The notes beneath the pieces are model-generated. The model saw nothing but the letters and a program-made list of their open reading frames with translations. It did not search any database and was not told where the DNA came from. A program made the position numbers and the translations under genes. This document shows positions 1 through 8,073 of a DNA stretch of 41,692 nucleotides, in pieces. Positions within the stretch are counted from its first letter, which is position 1; each line of letters opens with the position of its first letter. The stretch is from Hoylesella loescheii DSM 19665 = JCM 12249 = ATCC 15930. Its GTDB lineage: Bacteria > Bacteroidota > Bacteroidia > Bacteroidales > Bacteroidaceae. The stretch is taken from the NCBI RefSeq assembly GCF_000378085.1, contig NZ_KB899227.1, positions 1,522 through 43,213 on the forward strand, written 5' to 3'.

Positions 1-867
1 GGCGACGACCGCTTCTACGGCAACAGCTTCCGTGCGATACCTTCGGTTGCCCGTAGCCTTCCCGTTCGCGACGTGGGTCGTTCGGTTGCCGAGACGCAGG
101 TGGCTAGGGTCATCGGCAACGCCGACCCCGACGGCAAGGGTCGCGTCCAGGTCCAGATGAATTGGCAGACGGGCAACATGCGCACGGGTTGGATACGCGT
201 GATGACGCCCGACGGCGGCGGCAGCGAGAACGTGTCGACGAACCGCGGCTTCGTGTTCATCCCCGAGGTTGGCGACCACGTGCTTGTGGGTTTCCGGCAT
301 GGCGACCCTAACAGACCGTACGTGATGGGCAGCCTCTTCAACGGACGGACCGGTAAGGGCGGAGGAGAAGGCAACTGTTGCAAGAGTATCAGTACGCGCA
401 GTGGTCACACCTTAGAATTAGATGATTCTCCTTCATCTCTAGGCATTACAATAAAAGACATAAGAGGGAATTATATGCACATTGATTCGGGGGAAGACTG
501 CATCGTTGTCAATGCGATGAAGGACCTGACACTGAATGTGGGCGAGACATTTACGGTAAACTGCAAGAATACAAACATTCTTGCACGGGAATCCATCAAC
601 GTTAACGCGGAAGAGAATGTGAACTGCATCTCAGGGGAAGACATGACATTGCAAGCTAACCATTCCTTGACAGAGATGGCATCTGAAAGCTATACCTTAT
701 CTGCTAACGACTCCAATATCCGCATAACCAATGCGCACAGCATGCAAGCGTCGAGCGTTTCCGAAACGGCGGAAAAGGTTAGCATCGACAGCACGATAGA
801 CGACATGGACCTGTCCTCTCCGAAGAAAGTTAACATTAAAAGTTCCGACAAGATCAATCTTTTCTGA
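1..867 (+). CDS. vgrG: VgrG/TssI spike protein, C-terminal part (5' end outside window)
   Basis: The reading frame is open from base 1, so the gene starts upstream; only about 288 residues are visible. The visible part begins near the gp5-like OB-fold (DPDGKGRVQVQMNWQTG, then the GDHVLVGFRHGDPNRPYVMG segment typical of VgrG). It continues into a repetitive beta-helix spike (NINVNAEENV, DMTLQANHSL and similar short strands). VgrG trimers form the T6SS tip and carry effectors. The gene is followed after 2 bp by an unidentified gene and then by a PAAR-like effector, the usual arrangement of a VgrG cargo module. The codon use changes around base 390: the OB-fold part is GC-rich, the spike tail is AT-richer. 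Family assignment is confident; subtype iii is inferred from the Bacteroidota context. Confidence 0.9.
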   Translation, partial: GDDRFYGNSFRAIPSVARSLPVRDVGRSVAETQVARVIGNADPDGKGRVQVQMNWQTGNMRTGWIRVMTPDGGGSENVSTNRGFVFIPEVGDHVLVGFRHGDPNRPYVMGSLFNGRTGKGGGEGNCCKSISTRSGHTLELDDSPSSLGITIKDIRGNYMHIDSGEDCIVVNAMKDLTLNVGETFTVNCKNTNILARESINVNAEENVNCISGEDMTLQANHSLTEMASESYTLSANDSNIRITNAHSMQASSVSETAEKVSIDSTIDDMDLSSPKKVNIKSSDKINLF

Positions 868-869
868 CA

Positions 870-1685
870 ATGCATATCCCATGTCTGAACTTGGTGAGAC
901 CGTATGACATCTATGGTACGATAAGGGAAACCATGGATGCGGGCGAAGTTTATGGAGCTACGTGTACAGTTTCCATTAAGCACGACTACAGCTTGTTGGG
1001 TAGCCTTTCTAAGGCTGTGTGCAGCTTTGTCGATGGTGAAGATGAATACGAAGGGTCGAATCTGGATGCGTTTGCCAAAGATGCGCGAGAAGCCTTGAAT
1101 CCGTTCTGCCTGAAACTGAACGGGAATAGGGTATGCCGTAGCCTTTTGGAGCATGATGCAATACGTCTGAAATGGGAAGACCTGCTTCCAGCCATGCGGT
1201 CAAAATATTCTGGTGATTGGATAGACGGACAATTGCAGGCAATGGATAAGCGTGTACGTGACAGTGACGGTTTGTGCCTTTCGATTTGTAGGCATTTCAT
1301 TTTTGCCGAGTGGTTTATGAGTAATGTATTTGACATTGAGTTCACAGATGATTATGGGACGAGGGAATGGACTGATTATGGTTTTGGAATCCCAATCACA
1401 TTAAGGCAGGAGTGCTTTTTAGAAAAGAAAGGCGATAAGCAGACGTTAACCATGGGAGGCACAGCAAATCTAGAATCTGGATACGCTAACACAGGCGTGC
1501 TGCGTAGCGACTATAAGAAAGAAAGTGGGCAACCTGTGATTTTCGAGCAGCATACGGTGTGGAAAGGTGAAAACCTCTCCCTATTGCCCGACAGTATCGA
1601 AAGCCTATACACGCTAAGCGTGCGGGGAAAAATATTCAGGAGGATAATGATAGAACTTAAATTCAAAGAGTCACATGAACACTGA
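870..1685 (+). CDS. Unidentified protein between vgrG and effector (possible T6SS adaptor/chaperone)
   Basis: A 271-residue soluble protein with no signal peptide or membrane segment. It starts 2 bp after the vgrG stop and its end overlaps the effector gene by 11 bp, so it is translationally coupled to both. I do not recognise a family. Visible features are a mixed alpha/beta composition, several cysteines in the N-terminal half and a charged C-terminus (KFKESHEH). Genes in this position between a spike gene and a PAAR-like effector commonly encode adaptors that load the effector onto VgrG, so adaptor/chaperone is an inference from position only. An alternative is a second effector or an immunity factor, though the lack of an export signal argues against a periplasmic immunity protein. 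Confidence 0.6.
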   Translation: MHIPCLNLVRPYDIYGTIRETMDAGEVYGATCTVSIKHDYSLLGSLSKAVCSFVDGEDEYEGSNLDAFAKDAREALNPFCLKLNGNRVCRSLLEHDAIRLKWEDLLPAMRSKYSGDWIDGQLQAMDKRVRDSDGLCLSICRHFIFAEWFMSNVFDIEFTDDYGTREWTDYGFGIPITLRQECFLEKKGDKQTLTMGGTANLESGYANTGVLRSDYKKESGQPVIFEQHTVWKGENLSLLPDSIESLYTLSVRGKIFRRIMIELKFKESHEH

Positions 1686-4600
1686 TGGGAAAGAGAAGAA
1701 AACCCAGAATAGGGAATTGGTAGGTGAGAGCATCGAGATTATTGGCGATCAAGCGCTCTGCCAATGCGTCAACGGGAGCGTGCAGGTCCCATTGAAGGTG
1801 ACGAGTCAGCAGAAGTTTTACTGCAATAATGCATCGAGGCTCATTGCCACTAACGGCGACAAGGATGGTCGCTCGCTGAACTTCGGGAGTTGCAAGGCAA
1901 GAAACGATTCACCCTGCATGGCCATGATTCAATGGAAGCATTTTTATGATAAAATCCTCTTTGGCAACACGCTTTCTCCCCTTACGATGAAAAGTCAGGG
2001 TATATGCACGTTTGGTGGAACCGTCTCGTTCATCACTTCTGGACAACAGGTTGTGGTTAAGCCGCCCTGTTCTGTTGGCGAGGCCAGGCGGATAGTACAT
2101 ACTAACCCACTCTTTAAGGAAGAGGACATGAAGGGGAAGACTAGCGTAAAGCCTCAAAGGGATGACGCACCCGTGGAACAGCGTGTTTCTATGGCCTTTG
2201 TTACATCCGTGCGGGTAAATGGGAAGACATACGTTTCGCCAAGAGCGCATGACAATGGACCGCTCGTGTTTACGAATACGCTGACATCTGGTGCAGACGA
2301 CTCGGTGGTGGTGAAATGGGACGTAACGTGTAATGGCAAGGATGTCGCCACAGGCCTGTCGGCTCCTCCGCCAAGGGAGTTGTTCGCGAAGGAGGGCGAG
2401 TACAAGGTGTTCGCATACGTGAAAGAACGTGGCAGTAGGGAAGGTGGCGGATACGTCACTGTCGATGTGTCATGTCCTACTTTCGTGTCACTGGGATGGG
2501 AAAATGCCAATGGGGAGGCGGTTCACCTTGTCGGAAAGCGATACGCCGTCTATGCCAACCTGAAGTTCAAGGGTATGGGCGACATTCCCGTTAAGGCACG
2601 GTTCTATTTCATAAGCGGAAATGGCAAGCAATACCTTACCGACTATACGCCACTTGCGATGGGGCAGGATGGTAGGGCAAAGGTGAAGCTCGTGTTGACG
2701 GACAGCCAGGTAAAACAGATAATGGATGAAGAACGGTCATGGGACATGAAGGTCCTGATACGTGTGGAACTTGCTTCTGGCGAATGGGTATATGGACTTA
2801 AGCGATCTGAGGAGAGTGAGATAGAGTATACGGATAATAAAGACATTGTAAGCACTACGCTGTATCGTGATAAGGATTGCAATGAGGAGGTGACTGGGTT
2901 TGTGGAATGTGGACAAACAGTCTATGCGAAGGTCATCACTCGCGGCTTCGAAGATGGTCTTCTTACACTATCCGTGTTCTGTCATGGCACTGTGCCAGAC
3001 GACAATTCTGCTGCAACAGGCTATGTCTTCAAGGTAATGGGAGATGTGGACAACGATGGCGTTTGCATACAGGAGATAGTAACGGAGCAATCGTGGCTTC
3101 AAGGCAAGCACTCGGAAACGTTCGACATACTCATAATCGGTGGCTACTTCAGGGAAGATATGAATGCCACGCCGCTTGGCAATGAAAACTACAGCAGCAA
3201 GAACACTTGTAAGACGCTTCAAATGGGGAAAGATAAGGGAATACTCCTGTTGTGTTTGCCCAAGCAGGAGATTGAGGGTGGACAAAGCAAGACGATGGTG
3301 CAAAACATGAACGGTGATGGTGACGGATGCCCAAGATGCCGTGAAGAATGGGCAGACCTACTTGTTCGCCTGCAACAGATATTCAAAGTAGAAAGAACAA
3401 AATTGGAAACCGTCGCAAGAATATATACAAAATACATGTGTAAGTTAGGTATGGATACATGCTGGATAAAAGCCCACTTCTTTGCCCAAATATATGTAGA
3501 GACAGGTGGAAAATTGGATATCAAGGATGGGGAAAGTTTCAATTATTATTGGGAGGCTTTAATCGGAACATTCGCTGCATTTAAATCAAAAGAAGGGAAA
3601 GAAAAAGCTAAATTGTGGGGGCGTTCGGTAAAAGACAGAACAGAGAAAGGCTATAAAGCTGTTTCAAGAAACACTCAGATGAAAATTGCAAATTATGCAT
3701 ATAGCCCGCATTGCCCTAAAGGACAGGAACTTGGTAACATAAGAGATGATGATGGGTGGACTTTTCGTGGACGGGGAGTAATTCAAATTACAGGACGAAA
3801 GGCATACACAGACATAGAAAGTATTTTGAATAAAATAGGCTATAAATGTGACTTAACAAGTGATGAAGACCATATCAATCAAGTTGCAACCAATCTTGAA
3901 ATTGGGATAGTTGCTTCGATGGCTTTTTTTAAGTGGAAGAATGTTAATATGTATCAGAAATGTAATGGAGAATTAAATTCCATAGTGATATCTAAAATCG
4001 TAGGTAAAAAGGTTGAAACTAAGAATCAGGCAGGGGAGAAAACAACAAACTATCAAGAAAAGCAAAATGTATTTACAAACAAGGCTTTCTCTGCTTTCAT
4101 GGCAAACAAGTGCCAATGGAAGAGGAATGCGACAGAGAATACCACAAATGAAATAAGGTGGCATGACCCCGTAGATAATCCACAGATCACAATTTGGACA
4201 CAGAATGGCAATAAACGACCTGCTAATGCTACGTTTGGTGCAAGAAATGGGAGACACCAAGGGGTTGATTTGTTTGCACTAGAGAATACAAAAGTATATG
4301 CATGTTTAGACGGAGTTATTAGTAGTATTGTAAAAAATGCAATAGAAGGACAGGGACAAACAATTGTTGTAAAAATTTCAAATAAACAACAGCTAGAATT
4401 ATTCAGGAAAAGAAGAATAGCCTATAAGCCTTATTATCCTGGTGAAAAAGAGCAAGGAGAGGGCTTTGACCCTAATGCTGATACGATTTACATGGTTTAC
4501 TATCATTTAAATAAAATATATGTAAATGTAAATCAGCAAGTAAAGTGTGGAGATGTTTTAGGATTATCAGGAATATCAGGCATCGTTGGAGGAACTTGTG

Positions 4601-4776
4601 GACCTCATTTGCATTTCGAAATAAGGTCTAAAGCAAGAGGAGCAAAATTAAGATATAGGTGTAATCCTGCATATTATGTTTATTATAGACCAGATGGTGA
4701 GATGGAATCAGAAGAAAAACTGATACAAGAGAAAAGAAAACAACGTGGAAAATTAAAAGATTTTAAAGGAAAATAA
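1675..4776 (+). CDS. T6SS effector: DUF4280 PAAR-like head + GH19-like domain + M23 peptidase
   Basis: A 1033-residue modular protein. Residues about 15-130 match the cysteine-containing DUF4280 PAAR-like fold that caps VgrG. About 160-550 are beta-rich Ig-like segments. About 575-800 resemble glycoside hydrolase 19/lysozyme-type domains: VETGG with Glu609, a second Glu620 in GESFNY, and the substrate-cleft motif GRGVIQITGR at 699-708. The C-terminus (about 840-1000) is a LytM/M23 zinc endopeptidase with HxxxD (His861, Asp865) and HLH (His978, His980) intact. Both enzymes would attack peptidoglycan, one the glycan and one the peptide part, after delivery to a rival's periplasm. There is no signal peptide, as expected for T6SS cargo. 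The DNA from about 3380 onward is clearly AT-richer than the head, which suggests the toxin end was exchanged. The following lipoprotein is the probable immunity gene. Domain calls are from motifs, not a search. Confidence 0.88.
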   Translation: MNTDGKEKKTQNRELVGESIEIIGDQALCQCVNGSVQVPLKVTSQQKFYCNNASRLIATNGDKDGRSLNFGSCKARNDSPCMAMIQWKHFYDKILFGNTLSPLTMKSQGICTFGGTVSFITSGQQVVVKPPCSVGEARRIVHTNPLFKEEDMKGKTSVKPQRDDAPVEQRVSMAFVTSVRVNGKTYVSPRAHDNGPLVFTNTLTSGADDSVVVKWDVTCNGKDVATGLSAPPPRELFAKEGEYKVFAYVKERGSREGGGYVTVDVSCPTFVSLGWENANGEAVHLVGKRYAVYANLKFKGMGDIPVKARFYFISGNGKQYLTDYTPLAMGQDGRAKVKLVLTDSQVKQIMDEERSWDMKVLIRVELASGEWVYGLKRSEESEIEYTDNKDIVSTTLYRDKDCNEEVTGFVECGQTVYAKVITRGFEDGLLTLSVFCHGTVPDDNSAATGYVFKVMGDVDNDGVCIQEIVTEQSWLQGKHSETFDILIIGGYFREDMNATPLGNENYSSKNTCKTLQMGKDKGILLLCLPKQEIEGGQSKTMVQNMNGDGDGCPRCREEWADLLVRLQQIFKVERTKLETVARIYTKYMCKLGMDTCWIKAHFFAQIYVETGGKLDIKDGESFNYYWEALIGTFAAFKSKEGKEKAKLWGRSVKDRTEKGYKAVSRNTQMKIANYAYSPHCPKGQELGNIRDDDGWTFRGRGVIQITGRKAYTDIESILNKIGYKCDLTSDEDHINQVATNLEIGIVASMAFFKWKNVNMYQKCNGELNSIVISKIVGKKVETKNQAGEKTTNYQEKQNVFTNKAFSAFMANKCQWKRNATENTTNEIRWHDPVDNPQITIWTQNGNKRPANATFGARNGRHQGVDLFALENTKVYACLDGVISSIVKNAIEGQGQTIVVKISNKQQLELFRKRRIAYKPYYPGEKEQGEGFDPNADTIYMVYYHLNKIYVNVNQQVKCGDVLGLSGISGIVGGTCGPHLHFEIRSKARGAKLRYRCNPAYYVYYRPDGEMESEEKLIQEKRKQRGKLKDFKGK

Positions 4777-4780
4777 TTGT

Positions 4781-5998
4781 ATGATGTTTATTAAGGTGCT
4801 TTTTAGAGTAATACTTATACTCATGGTTAGTACGAGTTGCAAAGGCCATAGGAGTAAACCTATGTCCAAAACAGGTATTGACACAAGTAGATTTGAACTA
4901 ATCGATATGAAAGAGAAAGAAATTCGGCAGTATTATGCAAGCTGGTGTGATGTCGGTTTGGACGGCATTGCTGTTATGCCTACAGAACAACAAGAAAGAT
5001 ATACTGATATAGCCATCGAATTGTTGCATGAGGCTTTAAGTAAAGCAGGCTACAAACCTGTAACAAACCAAAAGGCTGCCGCAGCCATCAGAAAATATTT
5101 TAATGTCGATATAACCGAGAAAAATTGTTTGTTGCATAGATACGGTATTCACAGATATGTGTGTAAAAGTGAGGCTATAAACGATAGAGATGCACAAAAG
5201 AAACTAATGAGTCCCGAAGTAGATGAGGCTGATGACTTTTGGGATTTGCAAATATTTGTCCCCAATTATAACTATATCGTTTATCATCCAACCATCGATC
5301 AAGCGGTTCAAATTGATGGCTTTAACCTTGAAGATTGTGATTTGAACAACATCAAGGTAGACAAGCTTTCATATCGGTTGGATAAGAGCATACTTTATCA
5401 AAATCTGTTTATATTCTATGATAGTAAAGCCGCATTTGTTTGGTTAAAAGCAAACAATCCAAGTTTTCTAACATACCTTTTTGTCGATTATGGTTATGAT
5501 AAATCAGATGAAATCAACAAAATGGTGCTTGACCAGATAGACGTAAAGAATGGGTTTCCTCCATCTGGCAATGGCTACAAAAATGTGTTTGCATCTCGTA
5601 ACAAATCGGGGAGACTATTAATACATCAGGGGTTACTGCAATATATGTCCACTCATGCAAATGAGAAGAATTTATATTTTTGCATGCTAGACGATTATCT
5701 ATCGTCACTCCTCGAAATAGGACGCATTCCAAACTTTGAAGGGTTCACCCGAGAAGAAAGATTTGAAATTGGTGCTTATGTAGGATATTATTATGGACTG
5801 ATGTATGATAAGTGTTGTGCAAATTCATGTAATACTGGTGCTTTTGACCACTTTGTTTATTACAACAAAGACTTCGTCGCTTATATCAAGCAAAACAACT
5901 ATATGGGTCTTAAAGGTTATGAGAATATTATACAAAAGGCGCATGAAAGAGAAAGTAGCTCTATCGCAACATTAGAGCATAATCAAACTGATGAATAA
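4781..5998 (+). CDS. Lipoprotein, probable immunity protein for the M23 toxin domain (paralog 1 of 3)
   Basis: A 405-residue protein with a lipoprotein signal peptide and lipobox ending at Cys20 (LMVSTSC). It starts 4 bp after the effector stop. Its C-terminal half aligns with the proteins at 8074-9333 and 9408-10682: an aromatic GAYVGYYYG segment versus AAYIGYYL, followed by a YYNxxFxxYI block. I do not recognise a named domain. Export to the periplasm fits protection against a peptidoglycan-degrading effector. The same lipoprotein family follows the orphan M23 module at 7.5-8.0 kb, so the M23 domain, rather than the GH19-like domain, is the likely partner. That pairing is inference. Confidence 0.72.
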   Translation: MMFIKVLFRVILILMVSTSCKGHRSKPMSKTGIDTSRFELIDMKEKEIRQYYASWCDVGLDGIAVMPTEQQERYTDIAIELLHEALSKAGYKPVTNQKAAAAIRKYFNVDITEKNCLLHRYGIHRYVCKSEAINDRDAQKKLMSPEVDEADDFWDLQIFVPNYNYIVYHPTIDQAVQIDGFNLEDCDLNNIKVDKLSYRLDKSILYQNLFIFYDSKAAFVWLKANNPSFLTYLFVDYGYDKSDEINKMVLDQIDVKNGFPPSGNGYKNVFASRNKSGRLLIHQGLLQYMSTHANEKNLYFCMLDDYLSSLLEIGRIPNFEGFTREERFEIGAYVGYYYGLMYDKCCANSCNTGAFDHFVYYNKDFVAYIKQNNYMGLKGYENIIQKAHERESSSIATLEHNQTDE

Positions 5999-6037
5999 TT
6001 CTGTAAACGAGCGGCAAGTTTTGAAGAAATGTGAGTT

Positions 6038-6054
6038 GAAGTCATTTTGACTTC
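6038..6054. other. Short perfect hairpin between two lipoprotein genes
   Basis: GAAGTCA, three T, TGACTTC: a 7-bp perfect inverted repeat in the 95-bp gap between the immunity-like gene and the next lipoprotein. It is not followed by a T-run, so it is a weak terminator candidate; a processing or regulatory site is equally possible. Confidence 0.35.
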
Positions 6055-6093
6055 CTAGTATCCCAAAGATTTAAAAGTCAATACTACTTCATT

Positions 6094-6405
6094 ATGAAAA
6101 AGATAATACTCCTCGGAATCATCGCAGTAAGCTGTATTTGTTGTACTGCAAGGCGAAAGGCGCTGGGAATGAATGTTACCTGCCGAAAAGACACGTTGTT
6201 TATAGATAAAGAAAGGTGTGCAATATTTTTCAAGTTAAGTTTGGCAGAATTAAATGATATAAAGAAAGCATATAAGACAAAGGAAGAGTTTTATGTAGCA
6301 TCAGATGGTATTGCTGAAGATAAATTCCAGATGAAAAACATTCTTAGAAGAAAACAATATACCCATCATTTACGCCGATACAATGATAAAAGTTATACGG
6401 TTTAA
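6094..6405 (+). CDS. N-terminal half of a frameshifted lipoprotein
   Basis: This 103-residue frame begins with a lipoprotein-like signal sequence (MKKIILLGIIAVSC, further cysteines at 16 and 17) and stops at 6403-6405. Its end overlaps the next frame (6383-6931), which reads on without a signal peptide of its own. The two frames together would give an exported lipoprotein of about 275 residues, so I read them as one gene broken by a single-base change near 6385-6405. Position in the effector/immunity block suggests an immunity-type lipoprotein. If the frameshift is real the product is truncated after the first hundred residues. Confidence 0.6.
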   Translation: MKKIILLGIIAVSCICCTARRKALGMNVTCRKDTLFIDKERCAIFFKLSLAELNDIKKAYKTKEEFYVASDGIAEDKFQMKNILRRKQYTHHLRRYNDKSYTV

Positions 6406-6931
6406 AGATTGTGATGTCAATATAGTTGATACATCCATCGCAAAAGCAATATGGACAAGTGTCATTTTATACAAGAACAACAAAAGGTATATCGTGATGC
6501 AAGATCCAAACACCGATTTTATATCTAACTACTTTAATATATATACGAAAGACAAAGAAAATATAAAACAAGTCCAAAATCCCAGATGGTTTGGTGATTA
6601 TGAGTATTTCATTTCGGATACGACTGTTGCCCCTGCGCCTTTTGTAGAATATACATTGAGCATCACAGCTGACCGGTGTATATTTAGTGGTAATGGGCAA
6701 ATGACAGTCTTCGAAGTCCAATGCAGTGTAAAAACTGAAACGGAAGACAAACTTTCCTTTGATTTTGCTAAATCATTGTCGGAAGTTGAACCGATACCGG
6801 ATATTGACAGAAGCATTTCACCCATAGTGAATTTATATTATAGGGGAGGAAAGTATTATTTGGAAAGTCCATTTGTCAGCAATTCAGAAGGAAAGGAAAA
6901 TGTAAAAATCGAATGTAGAAAGATAAAATAA
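6383..6931 (+). CDS. C-terminal half of the frameshifted lipoprotein
   Basis: A 182-residue frame without a signal peptide or convincing start context. It overlaps the upstream frame by 23 bp in a +1 frame. The sequence looks like a compact periplasmic beta-rich domain: a DYEYFISDTTVAPAPFVEYT stretch followed by LSITADRCIFSGNG and a final LYYRGGKYYLESPF strand pair. This recalls small Bacteroidota lipoproteins annotated as DUF5991, but I cannot confirm that. No counterpart lies beside the orphan M23 module, so it is unlikely to be the M23-specific immunity protein. It could protect against the GH19-like domain or belong to a displaced toxin. Confidence 0.55.
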   Translation: MIKVIRFKDCDVNIVDTSIAKAIWTSVILYKNNKRYIVMQDPNTDFISNYFNIYTKDKENIKQVQNPRWFGDYEYFISDTTVAPAPFVEYTLSITADRCIFSGNGQMTVFEVQCSVKTETEDKLSFDFAKSLSEVEPIPDIDRSISPIVNLYYRGGKYYLESPFVSNSEGKENVKIECRKIK

Positions 6932-6965
6932 AAATCTTGGCAACTTTAATGGCAAGGGAGAGTAA

Positions 6966-7163
6966 AAGAAGCACAATTATTCCAATGATACTCAAAGGGA
7001 CGGTTACGATAGAGTGGCGAAGCCCAAATTCATTTATCTGGAATGAAAAGACACTAACGGAAAGACTGCGCACCATGTAGAAAAACGGTATGCTCTTTAT
7101 GCTCATGTAATACTTAAAGCTGTAAGAGAGTTTGCTGCTGAAGTTGAAAAGGTTATGTCTTAG
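6966..7163 (+). pseudogene. Decayed coding remnant with one internal stop
   Basis: Between 6966 and the TAG at 7161-7163 one frame reads like real protein on both sides of a TGA at 7044-7046. It gives GYDRVAKPKFIYLE, stop, then DTNGKTAHHVEKRY and AVREFAAEVEKVMS. No start codon or promoter is visible. It is probably the tail of a displaced gene of the effector module. I do not recognise the family. The rest of the 6932-7445 gap holds nothing recognisable up to the direct repeat at 7234. Confidence 0.4.
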
Positions 7164-7233
7164 TAATAGACCCTATATTAAAGAAGCACAATAATGATGT
7201 ATGTAGGTATGGTACAAAAGGAGAAAAAACGTT

Positions 7234-7476
7234 GCAATAAGTCGCGAACGCAATAAAGCATTTCGACTCGTTTCTTAACCTTGTTTTTCGCAAAGTTGTA
7301 TGGTTCTGTGTCGCTTCGCCTTGTCTTTGCAGTTGTTTTTGTCATATCTTGTTTCCAATTCTCTCTCGCGTGCGCGCGTACCTTAAATATATGAGGCAGG
7401 GGTTATACTTACGCCGTGGCAATGACGTCATGTCTTCCCTCTTGATTGATATCGTGCAAGTGTCTGTTCGGCATAA
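7234..7476 (+). repeat. Direct repeat, left copy (rodA 3' end plus downstream DNA)
   Basis: About 80% identical to 40616-40865. It starts with a degenerate copy of the last eight or so codons of rodA (NKSRtQ-stop) and continues through the rodA downstream region. A block around 7361-7384 (CTCTCTCGCGTGCGCGCGTA) is perfectly conserved. It ends at GTTCGGCATAA, in the middle of a small hairpin of the right copy, and toxin homology starts within about 5 bp. It looks like a duplicated segment captured at a recombination junction rather than an insertion sequence, as no transposase or terminal repeats are seen. Confidence 0.8.
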
Positions 7477-8054
7477 TAGCAGTTTACACCCAAAATGGAA
7501 ATGATAAACCTGCCAATCAGGTCTTTGGCATGACGAGGCATAGGGCGCATCAAGGTATAGATTTATTTGCCCTTGAAGGTACTACTCTCTACGCTTGTTT
7601 GTCAGGTAAAGTTGTTAGTACCAGATGCAAGAATGTAAAGAAGATTTGGTTTGTTGTTATAGAAGTGTCTGGGGAGAAACAATTAGATATTTTCCGCAAG
7701 AGAAGACGTAAGGATTATATAAAGATTGATCCACAAGAATATTTGGAAGGGAAAGGATTTAATCCAAACTCAAAGAAAATTTACTTTGTATATTATCATA
7801 TGAGCAAGATTTCAGTAAAGGAAGGGCAATACGTAAATGCTGGGGACATAATAGGCCTATCTGGTATAACGGGCATCGATGGTGGTACGTGCGGACCTCA
7901 TTTGCATTTTGAAATAAAATCTGCAAATACATTTGGAGATGGGCTAGCTAACCGAGTTAACCCTGGACTTTATTTGCGTCATAAGATGCGGGATAAGCTT
8001 GGGCCAAAAGATTGGGAAATGCAAACCTCTCGAATGAAAAGAGGTCATTTTTAA
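7446..8054 (+). CDS. Orphan, 5'-truncated M23 peptidase toxin module
   Basis: An open frame of up to 202 residues whose only upstream start is a TTG at 7446 lying inside the direct repeat. Homology to the C-terminal M23 domain of the effector at 1675-4776 begins at VYTQNG (about base 7479), with roughly half of positions identical through to the end. The zinc site is intact: HQGID (His35, Asp39) and GPHLHFE (His152, His154). It lacks the PAAR-like head and the GH19-like domain, so it cannot be loaded onto VgrG as it stands. It may be a silent donor cassette for toxin-tip exchange, as seen for orphan Rhs/CDI tips. It is followed after 19 bp by its probable immunity gene. Confidence 0.75.
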   Translation: MISCKCLFGIIAVYTQNGNDKPANQVFGMTRHRAHQGIDLFALEGTTLYACLSGKVVSTRCKNVKKIWFVVIEVSGEKQLDIFRKRRRKDYIKIDPQEYLEGKGFNPNSKKIYFVYYHMSKISVKEGQYVNAGDIIGLSGITGIDGGTCGPHLHFEIKSANTFGDGLANRVNPGLYLRHKMRDKLGPKDWEMQTSRMKRGHF

Positions 8055-8073
8055 CAATTCTAAGATACAGGAT

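Noticed and set aside
6383..6405. Programmed ribosomal frameshift in the split lipoprotein
   Set aside because: No slippery heptamer followed by a clear pseudoknot was seen; a plain mutation or sequencing error is simpler.
7234..7476. Left repeat as an insertion sequence
   Set aside because: No transposase, no terminal inverted repeats and it carries rodA codons, so it is a duplicated chromosomal segment.
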